From assembly GCF_027172205.1 (NCBI RefSeq), contig NC_070604.1, positions 106,971,851-107,035,850 on the forward strand: a DNA stretch of 64,000 nucleotides, written 5' to 3'. Shown here in pieces: positions 46,190 to 57,910 of this stretch. The first letter of the stretch is position 1, and the number at the start of each line of letters is the position of its first letter. Below the pieces are notes generated by a model that saw nothing but the letters and a program-made list of their open reading frames with translations, was not told the DNA's origin and searched no databases. This DNA is from Podarcis raffonei. Its lineage: Eukaryota; Chordata; Lepidosauria; Squamata; Lacertidae. A program made the translations under genes and the position numbers.

Positions 46190-46600
46190 GAGAAATTCGG
46201 TTCAGTTTGCATTTATGGGCGAACCTGCCTAATTTGCCCTTTCCGAAACAATACACAAACTGAAACACAGGCATTGTTCAAAAGTTGACACGTCTCTATA
46301 TCTTGCAGTGCAGTTATTCAGCTAAACAATGTGTACAAAGATGCATATGTTAGCATAAGGTGTGCCTATGTTAATGAAAAGAGCCTACAAAAATTCATTA
46401 TATAAGGGGGGCCCAGAGTTCATTTATAAAAATGTGTATATTAGGTATACAAAGATGTGGATATCGGGAGAAAGTCACACTAAAGCGCTGCTAAAATTTC
46501 ATGAGGACTTGAAATAAATAACTAAATCGCAAATGTGGAATACTGACCTGGAAGAATGAGAAACTGAGACGAACCAAAGTTGACAGATTCACCCATTCCC
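46190..46600. repeat. Unclassified dispersed repeat
   Basis: It shares aaaatgtgtatattag, gtcacactaaagc and similar segments with 14965-15195, and weaker ones on the opposite strand at 53000-53200. It begins near gagaaattcggttcagtttg and ends near agattcacccattcc. No coding. Confidence 0.5.
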
Positions 46601-46631
46601 AGTTGAGCAAACAACTAACTTTCCCCTTACT

Positions 46632-46736
46632 TATACCAAGAACAAACTTAGTTGGTCTCTAAGGTGCTACTGGACATTTTTTTTATATTTTTTTATATAT
46701 TTCGACTGCGTCAGACCAACACAGCTACCTACCTGA
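46632..46736 (-). mobile_element. Foldback-family retroposon, single arm
   Basis: The minus strand reads aggtaggtagctgtgttggt, an AT-rich stretch, ccagtagcaccttagagacc and ttgttcttggtataag. It is flanked by a 19-bp duplication aactaactttccMcttact (46613-46631 and 46737-46755, one mismatch). The monomer shows the arm can insert on its own. Confidence 0.9.
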
Positions 46737-46833
46737 AACTAACTTTCCACTTACTCATTCTCTTTCGGAGCCTCAGCCGCTCCTTAGCACCTAAAATCTG
46801 TCAGTCTGAAAAAGCTTTGGGTTTTTTGTTTTG

Positions 46834-48300
46834 TTTTCAAAGCTCAGAAACAGCTTCTGGTCAGTGTCCAGACTAGATAGCATTCTGCTCACACAAGGCC
46901 TGATCCCCTTGGTTGAGTCAGCAAACATAGGTAACACTCAAATCAGAGACCAAGCCCCAGTAGAAGCTGCACTTAAAATAGGAGAAGAAACACGAACCAG
47001 CCTGTCATGGTCCTTCAGTCGCATCTTAACAACAAATAAACTTGTTGTGACGTGGGGTTTGTGATTTCAGCTCTCTTGACATAATATGCTGGAGACAGTT
47101 CTGTAGTAACACTTCTTTATTAAAGCAAACAAGACTGAGAACTGAGGAGGGGAGAGCTACATTTATAGGGACAGGGAACTAGCTAGAAAGGATACATTTT
47201 GGAGGGAACAATATCAGGCAATCACAGTCCTGCCTTTTGGAGGAAACCAATAAGACAGAGGATCCAAATACAGCAGCTTAAATGAACCAATAGTAGCTGT
47301 ACCCTCTGGAACCAAAAGGCAGTTACTTTACCCTAATGCAAATACAGACAATAATAATACAGATATAAAATCCTTTGACTCAATACACAACAAAACTAAT
47401 AAGAGAAAGTCTCACAAAAACTCTCCAAAACTATTTCAAAGAAAATGACGTAGAAGATACAAGCCCCTTCCTTTGGGACACAATGAAAGCAGTCACCAGA
47501 GGAGCTTGCATAAAAGAGAAAGCATCCCTTAAAAAACAAACCACCTCAAAAATTTGCAAAATAGAACAAGACATCATGGCCTTCTCATCACAATACAAAC
47601 AAACAAACATTAAACTCCTTAAACTTACAGGACAAAAATGGAGGGAACTCAACTCACTAGAAATCAACAAAACAACAATCTACATTCAATTCTCAAAACA
47701 ACGCTTCTATGAGTATGGAGGGGGAAAACTCCAGATTATTAGCAAACAGGTGTAGGAAAAAATCACTCAAAACAAGAATACACTGCATCACCAAAAAAGA
47801 CGGCAACATAACATTCTCCCCCAAAGAAATAACCTCAGTATTTGCAGAATTTTACTCCAACCTATACACCTCCCACCCGAGGAGGAAATCAGAATATTCT
47901 TAGCAGGACTGACCATGCCAACCTTAACTGATGCGGAACAGGAATTCATGGACAGTGCTTTCACCCTGGGGGAAATAGATACGGTCCTCAAAATCCTGAA
48001 ACCACACAAAGCCCCTGGCCCGGATGGCTTTACAGCAGAATTCTACAAGAAATTCAAATAACCCCTAAAGCCTTACATGACTGACCTATTTAATGGCATC
48101 ATAAAAAAGGGGACCCCATTCCTAAAACCTGGACCACCTCCAAAATAGTCTCTATCCCCAAACCACTCTTTTCTTCCCAACCTTATACTGCATGCAACAC
48201 TAATGTCTCACAATAAATGTGACTGATCTTTAGAAAACAAAACTTGAAAAAAGAGACAATGCACGTATTTTTGTAAACTGAGAAATCTTTAATAAATATA
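46834..48300 (+). mobile_element. L1 LINE remnant with internal deletion and an LTR insertion
   Basis: ORF2 frames read SRLDSILLTQGLIPLVESAN and IRDQAPVEAALKI (end of endonuclease), then after the LTR FSKQRFYEYGGGK, NITFSPKEITSVF and KPHKAPGPDGFTAEFYKKF (start of RT), then TTSKIVSIPKPLF. At about 48170-48195 this jumps directly to L1 3' UTR (gtctcacaataaatgtgact, then gaaatctttaataaat). The RT catalytic core and the rest of ORF2 are therefore deleted. Stops and frame changes elsewhere show decay. Confidence 0.88.
47043..47392 (-). repeat. Solo LTR inserted in L1
   Basis: A 350-bp unit with TGTTGTG at one end and CACAACA at the other, flanked by a perfect 5-bp duplication aaact (47038-47042 and 47393-47397). 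On the minus strand it has CCAAT-like (attggtttcc and attggttcat) segments, a CCTATAAATG box and AATAAAG. No internal coding part remains, so it is a fossil. Confidence 0.93.
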
Positions 48301-48330
48301 TATATATATAATATATAATAAGTATAATAA
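48291..48330. repeat. TA-rich microsatellite at the L1 tail
   Basis: Alternating TA directly follows the L1 aataaat end. Confidence 0.85.
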
Positions 48331-48339
48331 TAATTGAAA

Positions 48340-49490
48340 AAAGGAGAAAAGAAAACAGCTTCTGGTTTTCTGCATGTGTGGGTTCCAATATTGTAAATGT
48401 TTCATCACAGCCATTGTTTACCTCTTTCACCTCTACTTATTATCTTTTAACAAATATGGAGAAAGGAACTAAAATTGACACTATATTAAAAACTGTGGTT
48501 ATATTAAAGAAGGTGAATATATTAAAGAATACAGGAAGATGCACATTAATATGGATGATTTTATTATTCCAGAAGTTAATAAAAAAGCCCCTCTTTCTAA
48601 AACTCCCCTTGTTAATTATTCTGTCTCTGATATATCAATTTAGCCATTAAAGAAACTTCCTGTATCTTCTGCAGCAACTCTTTTAATACTGGAATTCTTT
48701 TTTCTTTCCATAGTTGAGCAAAGTTGTGCTTGATAACAGACTGGCAATTAATTGCACATCCACATTTTCTACTTCTGTTTTTAATATGCATATAATAGTA
48801 GTTTTAGGTCCTCTTGAGGGATTGTCTCCTGTCATTTTCTGTGCTGTGTTGAGAACCAGTTTTTTATTTTATTTTCAAAGCTCCAGAAACTCTGTTGGTA
48901 ATCTGCCCTGGGGGAGGGGGGAATCTTTGGATCTTAAATACAAAAAGTCATAACCTTGAAGCACTGAACAGCAAACAGATTTTGCTATTTTGAACAACCC
49001 AGGGTTAATCTAACTAGTTCTGAGAACAATGTGCGATTGACAAAAGCATTGATAGTGTCTTCTTAGCACCTAAAACCACTTAAGTGATTTAGCTTATTGT
49101 AAATCCCACAATGAGGGTGTTTGATAAAGTTGTCTCCCTGCCATTGCTCTGCCTGGCTTTCAGGGTCCTCTGAAGTTATGTCCAAGGCCCCTAACAGCAT
49201 GCTAGATTGTTTGGACTTCAGATCAAGTCAACTCTAGTCCAAATAAAGAGGGGGTACTGGATCTGGAATGGCCTTTGGGGACTCCCCCCCCCCAAGCATA
49301 TAAAAAGCAACCTGGTTTGTTGAACACCGCGGGAGGCATAGCGTGGTTGGCAAAGTTTCAGACACCAAATGGATTCACCTCAACAGAAACGCAGAAATCC
49401 ATCCTCAGTGTTGGCATCATCACTAGTGCCATCCGTTTAGGATGTCCGGGTCCTCTACTTTTTAGAGGGCAGTTGCATTTTACTTGCACG
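48340..49490. other. No gene or recognised repeat
   Basis: Unmarked AT-rich sequence. The phrase aaaacagcttctggt occurs at about 48354 and, similarly, at about 46848 next to the L1 start. Confidence 0.35.
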
Positions 49491-49506
49491 GGGATGCATA
49501 TGTTCT

Positions 49507-50028
49507 GTTGTTGTTGCTGTTGTTGTTGTTGTTTAGTTGTTTAGTCGTGTCTGACTCTTTGTGACCCCGTGGACCAGAGCATGCCAGGCACTCCTGTCTT
49601 CCACTGCCTCTCGCAGTTTGGTCAAACTCATGCTGGTAGCTTCGAGAACACTGTCCAACCATCTCGTCCTCTGTCGTCCCCTTCTCCTTGTGCCCTCCAT
49701 CTTTCCCAACATCAGGGTCTTTTCCAGGGAGTCTTCTCTTCTCATGAGGTGGCCAAAGTATTGGAGCCTCAGCTTCACGATCTGTCCTTCCAGTGAGCAC
49801 TCAGAGCTGATTTCCTTCAGAATGGCTAGGTTTGATCTTCTTGCAGTCCATGGGACTCTCAAGAGGCTCCTCCAGCACCATAATTCAAAAGCATCAATTC
49901 TTCGGCGATCAGCCTTCTTTACGGTCCAGCTCTCACTTCCATACATCACTACTGGGAAAACCATAGCTTTAACTACACGGACCTTTGTTGGCAAGGTGAT
50001 GTCTCTGCTTTTTTAAGATGCTGTCTAA
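49507..50028 (-). mobile_element. BovB LINE 3' end
   Basis: Minus-strand copy about 520 bp long. The reverse frame gives TKVRVVKAMVFPVVMYGSES, RIDAFELWCWRSLLRVPWT, SLEGQIVKLRLQYFGHLMRR and EDRSAWHALVHGVTKSQT; the tail at the left is a gttgttgttg run. It is flanked by a perfect 14-bp duplication gatgcatatgttct (49493-49506 and 50029-50042). Confidence 0.95.
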
Positions 50029-50042
50029 GATGCATATGTTCT

Positions 50043-51530
50043 AGGTTTCTTTAAATAGACTGTTTGTGTGGACTGTTGCACATCCTGTGGGATGCATGTT
50101 TTTACCTGTTTGTTCATTGGATTATAGGATTAAATGGCTGCGTCCCAGGCACCGGCCTTTGCGTATGAGAATGGGAAGCAGAGTCTGAGGTGAAGCAACC
50201 TGGGAGGCAGAGTTTGCTGAAAACCAAATGGAAAAACAAATTGAAGTAGTGCTAGTGGTTGTTGCTGGGGTTTTTAAATGTGTGGTTATGTGAATGCAAA
50301 TCTGTGAATATGCATTATTTCACAAAGGCTGCAGCGATAGCATGTCCAGGTGATACCTTAATGTGGGAAGCCAGAAAAATTGATAATTACAAAATGCACC
50401 TACCTCTCTGTCTTCTTTGTTTTTTAAAAATGTGTTGTGTTATATGGAATGCATATCTACCAACATGGGATCATGAATTTAAAATAACAAAGGATAAAAT
50501 TTTATTGGGCTTTTGGATATGTCTATATGTTCCCACCTACCCATCTCAACCCTCTAAATTGCCCTACGATTTCATTGCTAGCTTCTCTGCAGGAAACTTT
50601 AGTTATTTAATTTTTTCTCTCATGAATTTATGATCTTGAAATTACTATGTGCTGGGCTGCTAAATTGGTTTTATTAGGTGTAGTGATTTTAGTATTACAG
50701 GATTTTTTATTGTGTTTGGTACTCACAGTCCTGTTACGATGTTTTGTATTGGTTTAGCTCTGTGAGCTTTCTTGGGCGTCCTGGTGAGAAAGCTGGATAA
50801 TATGAATTTAAAAATAATAATAGTCATAATAATAACAGGTAATAGATATAATTATAATTTATGAATGCATGCTGAAAAGGCTGCGCTGAACTTTCTACCA
50901 CTTGTGGAAGAAGCTGTAGTAAAGCAAAGAAAAATATAAAAAAATGAATTTTGGTATTAAAATGAAGTGAATACATGTGGGGGAGATGTGCCCCCTCTTT
51001 GCAGAGGAAGCGCATTTATCATTGTATAATTTGCTGCTACATAAATCATAAGACATTTTAGGAAAAGTCAACCAACCCCCAAACACACCAGCTCTAATGA
51101 GAAGAATACATTAAAACACCTCCGAAGTGCCGTGTTAATCAGCTGCATGTGAATCTATGTGAAGCTCAGCACTTGCCTCTTCAAAGGGTTAGCGCTAAGC
51201 AGGAACCAAGTGTTCACGGTGGATGACAGAATGGGGTTTCTTGAGATCCCCTGTGGATTGTAATGTGGGGAGGGGGGAATCCAAAGGTTGTTCTTCTACT
51301 CCAGTCTCACATAAATTGTCATATTGCTCCACTAAGAATTGCCAGAACACAGGTAAAAAGAAATGAATACATTCTGAAACAATTAGAATTCAGCGAGGAA
51401 ACACTTGGGGGAATATGTTAGCAAACATTCTAGAATCTCTCCACTAGACAAAAAAAAAATTGGCCACAAAAGAAAGGTAACACCCACAGAATCACAATAA
51501 TTTTAGGTAGGGCACTAATATTCGCTCAGT
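50043..51530. other. No gene or recognised repeat
   Basis: Unmarked, AT-rich. No supported gene. Confidence 0.4.
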
Positions 51531-51534
51531 ATAA

Positions 51535-51829
51535 AAAGGTAAAGGGACCCCTGACCATTAGGTCCAGTCATGGCCGATTCTGGGGTTGCGGCACTCATCT
51601 TGCTTTTCCTGGCTAAGGGAGCCGGCGTACAGCTTCCGGGTCATGTGGCCAGCATGACTAAGCCGCTTCTGGCGAACCAGAGCAGTGCACGGAAACACCG
51701 TTTACCTTCCCGCCGGAAGGTACCTATTTATCTACTTGCACTTTGACGTGCTTTCGAACTGCTAGGTTGGCAGGAGCAGGGACCAAGCAACGGGAGCTCC
51801 CCCTGTCGCGGGGATTCGAACCGCCGACC
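51535..51829 (-). mobile_element. Sauria SINE, head truncated
   Basis: The minus strand contains most of the SINE from the B box GGTTCGAATCC through gcaagtagataaataggtac to ggtcaggggtccctttacct. The first part of the tRNA-like head is absent. It belongs to the 18102 subfamily. Confidence 0.92.
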
Positions 51830-51976
51830 AGTAATACAGGTCTCAGACCACCTGCTGTAGACACTTTGCTTTGCCCCTTAGTGTTGTCACCATCCCCTTC
51901 CAAGTTCACCTAACTTCTCCATACATTTCCTCATTTTTGTTTCAGTAACTTCTTTGAGCATAATTATCATTGTACA

Positions 51977-52151
51977 GGCAACTCTTGTTTTGCGTGTGTT
52001 CAAATAATGCATGACTATGTGTGCATGGGCTGTTTTCAGACCCGGAAGAGGGTGTGACGGCAGAACTGGGGCATGATGGGCTTATGTGTGCTCTGCCGAC
52101 ATGTGTGATAACCCAGAACATAACCCCTGCGAAAAACAGGAGTTGCCTTAT
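51977..52151. mobile_element. Mariner-like MITE, decayed
   Basis: The ends caggcaactcttgttttgcg and gcgaaaaacaggagttgcct are inverted repeats close to TA dinucleotides. The interior is unremarkable. Confidence 0.65.
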
Positions 52152-52159
52152 ATACCTTT

Positions 52160-54260
52160 CTGCATTTGTTTCCCTTGGACCTCACTGTATGCAATTCTCT
52201 AATTGGCACTAGATGGTGAGGGGAGCGTAGCAGTGCTCACCTGCCCTCCTGACAGCTGAGTCGCTGCTAACAGGAATAGGGAGAAGGAGGAGTAAGCAGG
52301 GATGTTGGCATGGTGCAAATGAGTGCAGAATTGGCTGCACTGGGGTGTGCGCACCACACCAGCCTCCCTGCCACACACCCCTCTTCTTGCTGGTAAACAG
52401 CAGCGACTCAGCTGTTGGGGGGTCAGGTGAGTGCTGCTACCCCACCATGTCATTGGCTACTGTATATACCTGTGACTAAGGATAAATAACCCTCATGCAT
52501 ATGATGAAATGGGCTCTAGTTCACAAAAGCTTATGACACCATCTTAAACTTATTAGTCTTTAAGGAGCCATGTGCCTCTTAGTTTTCTTTGTGCCAGTCT
52601 TCTCAAAGTAATAGTAATTCTGGAGGTCTGGAGTGCAGTAAGGACTGTAACTAGGGGCACAACTAGGGAGCAGAAGTGGCGGGCAGAGGATAGATGGATG
52701 GATTAGCCAGGTGCGCAGAGGAGCTATTTTGGTAAATGCGTGAGTGTATGTGAGAAATTTCAAATCGTTTTCTTACTTTGCACTTCAGAAAGGAGCACTG
52801 AAATGATTAATTCTGTTAGATGAATCAACTAAATGCATGCTGCCTATTAATCAGGGGACAAATTTTAAAATTAAAGAAGTTTACAATACTGTAAAATGAA
52901 ATGAAATGATAATGAAATATATGACTAACACTGGATCTCAGCCTCTAAGTATAGTGAAAGTGCTCTGAACACACATATTCTGCTCTGAACACAAATAAGG
53001 GATGGGCAAATCTGAAAGTATTGCTCTCTCTCAGTTTCTCAGTTTCCCAATCTTAAATTTGGTTTGCCCTATTTCTGCATAAGTATTCATTAAAAAAATC
53101 CATGAAAGTTCATATGCCTTTTTTGTGTGCATTTTTGCAAGCATTGCCAAGAGAGAGAGAACTACATTAGAAAATTCCAATAAGCCTGAACTACGAAGGG
53201 TACCTGCATTTCAGTTTGCATATTGGTTCAGGAAGTACATATTAGGTAGGCTGGTATTAAAACAGAATGAATTTCTTTCTCATTACTGACATCAAATGGC
53301 TTCACAATGCAATGGATGTGTATTGAAACCATGTCCACCACATTTTATAAGGTCCTTCTCAGCAGTTGTGCGCTTGGGTGATAAGGATTAGGACGGTTAC
53401 TCTGAATGTCTACAAATAGGAGTCACATGCATCCATAAGGTGTTTGCGAAAATAGAAAAAAAGTCACACCCACCCACCCCAAAATCAGATTTTGAAAAGG
53501 GAGGGAGTTGTGGTGGAGGAAGGGTGGAACAACATAAGCTGAAAACACTGGGCGAATGTTGTTATTTGTTTAACATGAAACTGATTTTCATTTGAAAAAC
53601 CCAGAAGTGGTCAGAGACCATGAAGAAAACGTACACAAAGATGTGCACATTGCACGTGCCGCTTTATTTTGTTAGTTGCAGATACAAATCATGTGAGACT
53701 TGGCTGTTTGTATAGACAACAGTCTTTATTGGAACCACGGGTGTAGACTAAAGGTATTTTAGATATTTGTTTAAAATAGGAAACAGCTGACAACCCACTT
53801 TTTCTTTTAAACAGAATCTTATTTCTCTGTGTACTGTAGGTGGTTTTTTCAAATTATTATTTCCAATTCAAGTGGGGGCAATAGGGAAGTTTTTCTAAAT
53901 TTGAAACCAGCAAGGGCTTGTCTAACTATCGAATCTCTTGAAGTGAGGTTTCATCTAAAGATATATATAGGCTTTGTGTGTGTGAAGCTGACATGTGTGA
54001 TGATAGCTCCTTCTAAATGTCAGATACCTACAGCACATGCTGCGAGTGCTACCTCTTATCAAACCAGAGCCCTTTCTTCCTTTTTAAAATATGTTTATGT
54101 AAATTCAGCCTTTATGAAGCCACAAGCTGTTTCTCTCAGTTTTGTTTTCGGCTATCTTTGATGAAAAAGATTGACAACCTACGCATCAGTCTACAGTTGC
54201 TCCACAATAGATCGAAATAAGTATACCCATGACAAGTTTTGTGCATTGCACGTTACCCAT
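52160..54260. other. Mostly unmarked
   Basis: About 53000-53200 resembles the unclassified dispersed repeat of 14965 and 46190 on the opposite strand. No gene is supported. Confidence 0.4.
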
Positions 54261-54273
54261 GCTTCATTTAAAG

Positions 54274-54645
54274 CAGGGATCAGCAACCTTTTTCAGCTGT
54301 GGGCCGGTCCACCGTCCCTCAGACCATATGGTGACCCGGACTATTATTTTTTTTGGGGGGGGGACGACGAATTCCTATGCCCCACAAATAACCCAGAGAT
54401 GCATTTTAAATAAAACCACACATTCTGGCCCCACAAATAACCCAGAGATGCATTTTAAATAAAAGGACACATTCTACTCGTGTAAAAACACCAGGCAGGC
54501 CCCACAAATAACCCAGAGATGCATTTTAAATAAAAGGACACATTCTACTCATGTAAAAACACGCTGATTCCCGGACCATCTTTGGGCCTGATTGAGAAGG
54601 CGATTGGGCCGGATCCGGCCCACGGGCTTAGGTTGCCTACCCCTG
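54274..54645. mobile_element. hAT-type MITE with three tandem units
   Basis: Starts CAGGGATCAGCAACC and ends GGTTGCCTACCCCTG, flanked by atttaaag/atttaatg (54266-54273 and 54646-54653, 7 of 8). A unit ccccacaaataacccagaga plus tgcattttaaataaaa is repeated three times (starting about 54382, 54430 and 54499). It is 372 bp. Confidence 0.93.
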
Positions 54646-54653
54646 ATTTAATG

Positions 54654-56590
54654 GTTTCCTTCAGATTTTTGGTGGGTTGTTGGGAGGACTGTTTGCTGGC
54701 AGGGCAGCTATCAAGACCTTACATCTAGTGAAATCTGGCAAGTTTGACCACTAACCGGAGCATATATTTTTTATTTATTTAAGTTTCTAACCCCCACCTT
54801 TCCTCCCAAAGGAGCCTAAAGTGGGAAACATCTCAGCTGTGCATTTTTTTCAAAAATGTAACTTCATCAAAAACACCTTAAAAGGTTTTAAATCAATCAC
54901 TTTAGCAACGCAGTTGCTAATTTAAAGGTTGCCACGGCCAGTATCTCTGTCGTCCAGTGCTTGGGTGAACAGCAGTGCTTAATTCCACCCTGCCGAAAGT
55001 CACGGAGGGCATTCCACAAACAGCGAACCGCCACCAAGAAGTCAACACCAACCAGGGAGCAGCCAGGGGTGTCGCCACCAACAAGGCCCCTCTTGCAGTG
55101 TTGCACAAAAACTTCCATATTTGGAAGTATTTACCAGATATTCTGAACCTTCATTAGCCAGCTTTTATTCGTGAGAATGAACGCACTAATGATGGAAACC
55201 AGTGTGGCCCAGTGTATGTTATGCTTTAGATTTGTTTTTCAAAGGCTTTTGGTCATGTACTCACTGAGGTCCATCAGCACCTCGTCTGCTGCTGTGCCAC
55301 CTGTGCAAATAAGAGGCCTCCCTCAAAGGGCTGGTGTGTTGTGGAATGAGTTATTGGCTGCACAGCCTATTGCTGTAACAGTGGGTAAGAGTACTGTAAA
55401 AATAAATACACTTCAAGGCATCAGATTGTTTTTTTCTCTGTCTCCCCGGTGCAAACACGTCGCAGTGTAATTTGGCTTACTAATCAATTCTACGTTGTGA
55501 AATGACTTTTCTGATGCTTCACATGGATTTCATTTTTAGAAAAGGGTGTTTCTGAACTACTGTATAGTGAAACTCGCCCCCCCCCCCAGTAATGACTGAA
55601 TGACTGTGCCTGTATTTTGGAGGCAATATTTTAAAGAGATTTGAAAGTGTCTTAAGAGAGTTTATCCTTTACATTTATTTTGTCTGCCCTGTCTGCTCTG
55701 TTTATCTCTTATCCAAACAGGTCTTGCAAGCTTTGAAACAGTATAGAAAACCAATGTTGGCGGTTGCCAGCGTAAGGGTGCAGTCTTCTGCATGCTTACT
55801 TAAGAATAAAGCCTCACTAAATTAAGTAGGCATTACTAGCAAGTAAGCATGCGTGGGATCAGACTGCAAACATATAGTTGAACTGCAGGTAGAGTTGTTG
55901 ATTCATCTGTTTCTATGCTTCAGACACAACTGCTTCAAGAACATTAAAGATCAAAGCAGGTGCTTTTTGTTCATTGTTTCATCTTAACTGTAGAAGAGTG
56001 GCATAGATGTTGCTGCTATTGCATTTAACCTTTCTTCGGTTAAATCTTTACATATTGTACCTGCAGGGATGCCATTATTCCACTGTGAACAAATTAGATC
56101 TCCCGTTTCCTGTTTATATTTTTTTGCAGTGCCACAGTGTTTAATGGATCAGTTGGTTAATTGATTAAACAAAGGTTTTAATCACTGAAAAGTGGCCTCG
56201 GTTAACTTGTGCGCCAGATTTTCTTTTCTTTAAAAAAAAAATTACTTTGAGTGCAGGTCTTATTACATAACAAACTATAGAGTTGGTGGTAAGCATCATT
56301 TTTTTTTAAAAAAAAGGCATTCCTTCTCTCTGGCTTGGATCCTAACTAGGCATCTGTAGATGGAACAGCTCCTTCTATTCACAGATGAAACTGAGATCCA
56401 GCACAGAGGATCCTGCTGTCGGGAGAAGGGAACCATTTATTACCAATTTACCATTTCCCATGCTGCGTTCCCAGCCCCAATGGGCAGATCTTTTGGTTTT
56501 GGGGGCCAAGATGGAAGGGGGAAGAGGGAATTAGTGAAAGTCACTTCCACCTCTTTGCTGGTGGGAATGGCAGGTAGGAACAGCATCCTA
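54654..56590. other. Mostly unmarked
   Basis: At 55785-55868 lies a palindromic repeat of the 45076 family (gtgcagtcttctgcatgctt ... taagcatgcgtgggatcaga). The segments 54760-54900 and 54940-55100 resemble common reptile repeats but I cannot classify them. No gene is supported. Confidence 0.35.
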
Positions 56591-56591
56591 C

Positions 56592-57136
56592 TGTTGTGGG
56601 CCATAAAACAGCTTATCTCCTGAGTTTATGCCAATAAAACTCAGAAACGTGAGGAGTTAGAAGTCCAACGTTGTTTATTGCAAAGCAATAGGTTACAGTC
56701 GGATCGTTCTGCAAAACTGCAACCCCGCCCGGTGGTCCAGGCAGTGGTATTTATAAAATTTCAAACAAAGCATTTCAATTTTCAGCAATCGTATACGCCA
56801 TTACCTCATTTCATGTTTAATACACATGCACAGTAAGCACTGACAATTTCTGCTGATTAAGTTCTTATTCCCATCGTGTTCTGTTACACTGTGTTAGTGT
56901 GCATATTGGGAACCTATGTTACGTGTCGCCATTTGCACAACGTAGCAACTGATGTTCCAGCGTTGAGCTGTATCTTTGTGATTCACATATTAGCAGTATT
57001 TCTGACCCATTGGGGGGGGGCGGCAACTTGCAAAATCAGTAACAGGCTACCATAACTTCTCTATTAGAAGCACACTCAAGGATTTACAGGGGTACACATT
57101 ATCACATTTATTGTGGCCCTTTGGGCCACTGCCACA
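56592..57136 (-). repeat. LTR-like block
   Basis: On the minus strand it starts TGTGTGGCAGTGGCCC and ends GGCCCACAACA, with a TATAAATACC box near 56750 and AATAAAC near 56670 in the expected order. No internal part and no convincing target duplication is visible, so it is an old solo LTR at best. Confidence 0.5.
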
Positions 57137-57377
57137 CAACCAATGGAATTCTGCTCATAGGATGCAGCCGCCAGCAGAGGCCTAGTGAGGTCTGAAGCCT
57201 TAGTAGAGGATGGTGCTTCTACGATGATGATTGCCAACAGTGGTTTTTATCAACTTGTATTTAAATGAACAAACCAAAAACTATTACAAAATCTTACAAT
57301 TTATTCCCCTTCCCTGTCTCTTAGTGGAGAATGGCCCCTCTGAATGATGCCAGCTACAACATGTGCATGATCTAAAA

Positions 57378-57691
57378 CAGGGGTCAGCAACCTTTTTCAG
57401 CAGGGGGCCCGTCCACTGTCCCTCAGACCTTGTGGGGGGCCAGACTATATGGGGGGGGGGAATAATGAACAAATTCCTATGCCCCACAAATAACCCAGAG
57501 ATGCATTTTAAATAAAAGCACACATTCTTCTCATGTAAAAACACCAGGCAGGCCCCACAAATAACCCAGAGATGCATTTTAAGTAAAAGGACACATTCTA
57601 TTCATGTAAAAACACGCTGATTCCCGGACTGTCTGCGGGCGGGGTTGAGAAGGTGATTGGGCTGGATCCGGCCCTTAGGTTGCCTACCCCA
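57378..57691. mobile_element. hAT-type MITE with two tandem units
   Basis: Same family as 54274-54645: CAGGGGTCAGCAACC at the left and GGTTGCCTACCCC at the right, with a perfect 8-bp duplication atctaaaa (57370-57377 and 57692-57699). It has two, not three, ccccacaaataacccagaga units (near 57482 and 57552). Confidence 0.92.
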
Positions 57692-57840
57692 ATCTAAAAA
57701 TAAAGAAATCGGCTTTTTCCCTCCCAAGCTATTGCTTTTAGCCATGTTTAGTAAACCAACTGAATAAATCAGTTGAAACTAAAATTCATGACTAAGATTT
57801 CTGCAAATTAGGTGACAATCCTATATTATTGTAATTATTT

Positions 57841-57842
57841 TG

Positions 57843-57907
<65 letters not shown>
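57841..57907. repeat. Compound microsatellite (CT, GT, GA)
   Basis: A CT run, then a TG run, then an AG run: the outer parts are complementary, so the whole can fold back on itself. Confidence 0.95.

Positions 57908-57909
<2 letters not shown>

Positions 57910-57910
<1 letters not shown>

Noticed and set aside
54382-54560. Direct repeats reminiscent of a CRISPR array
   Set aside because: The repeats lie inside a hAT element with uneven spacing in a vertebrate-type genome.
55171-55470. 99-codon frame with LWNELL phrase, possible L2 C-terminus
   Set aside because: Only a single short phrase resembles L2; the rest does not.
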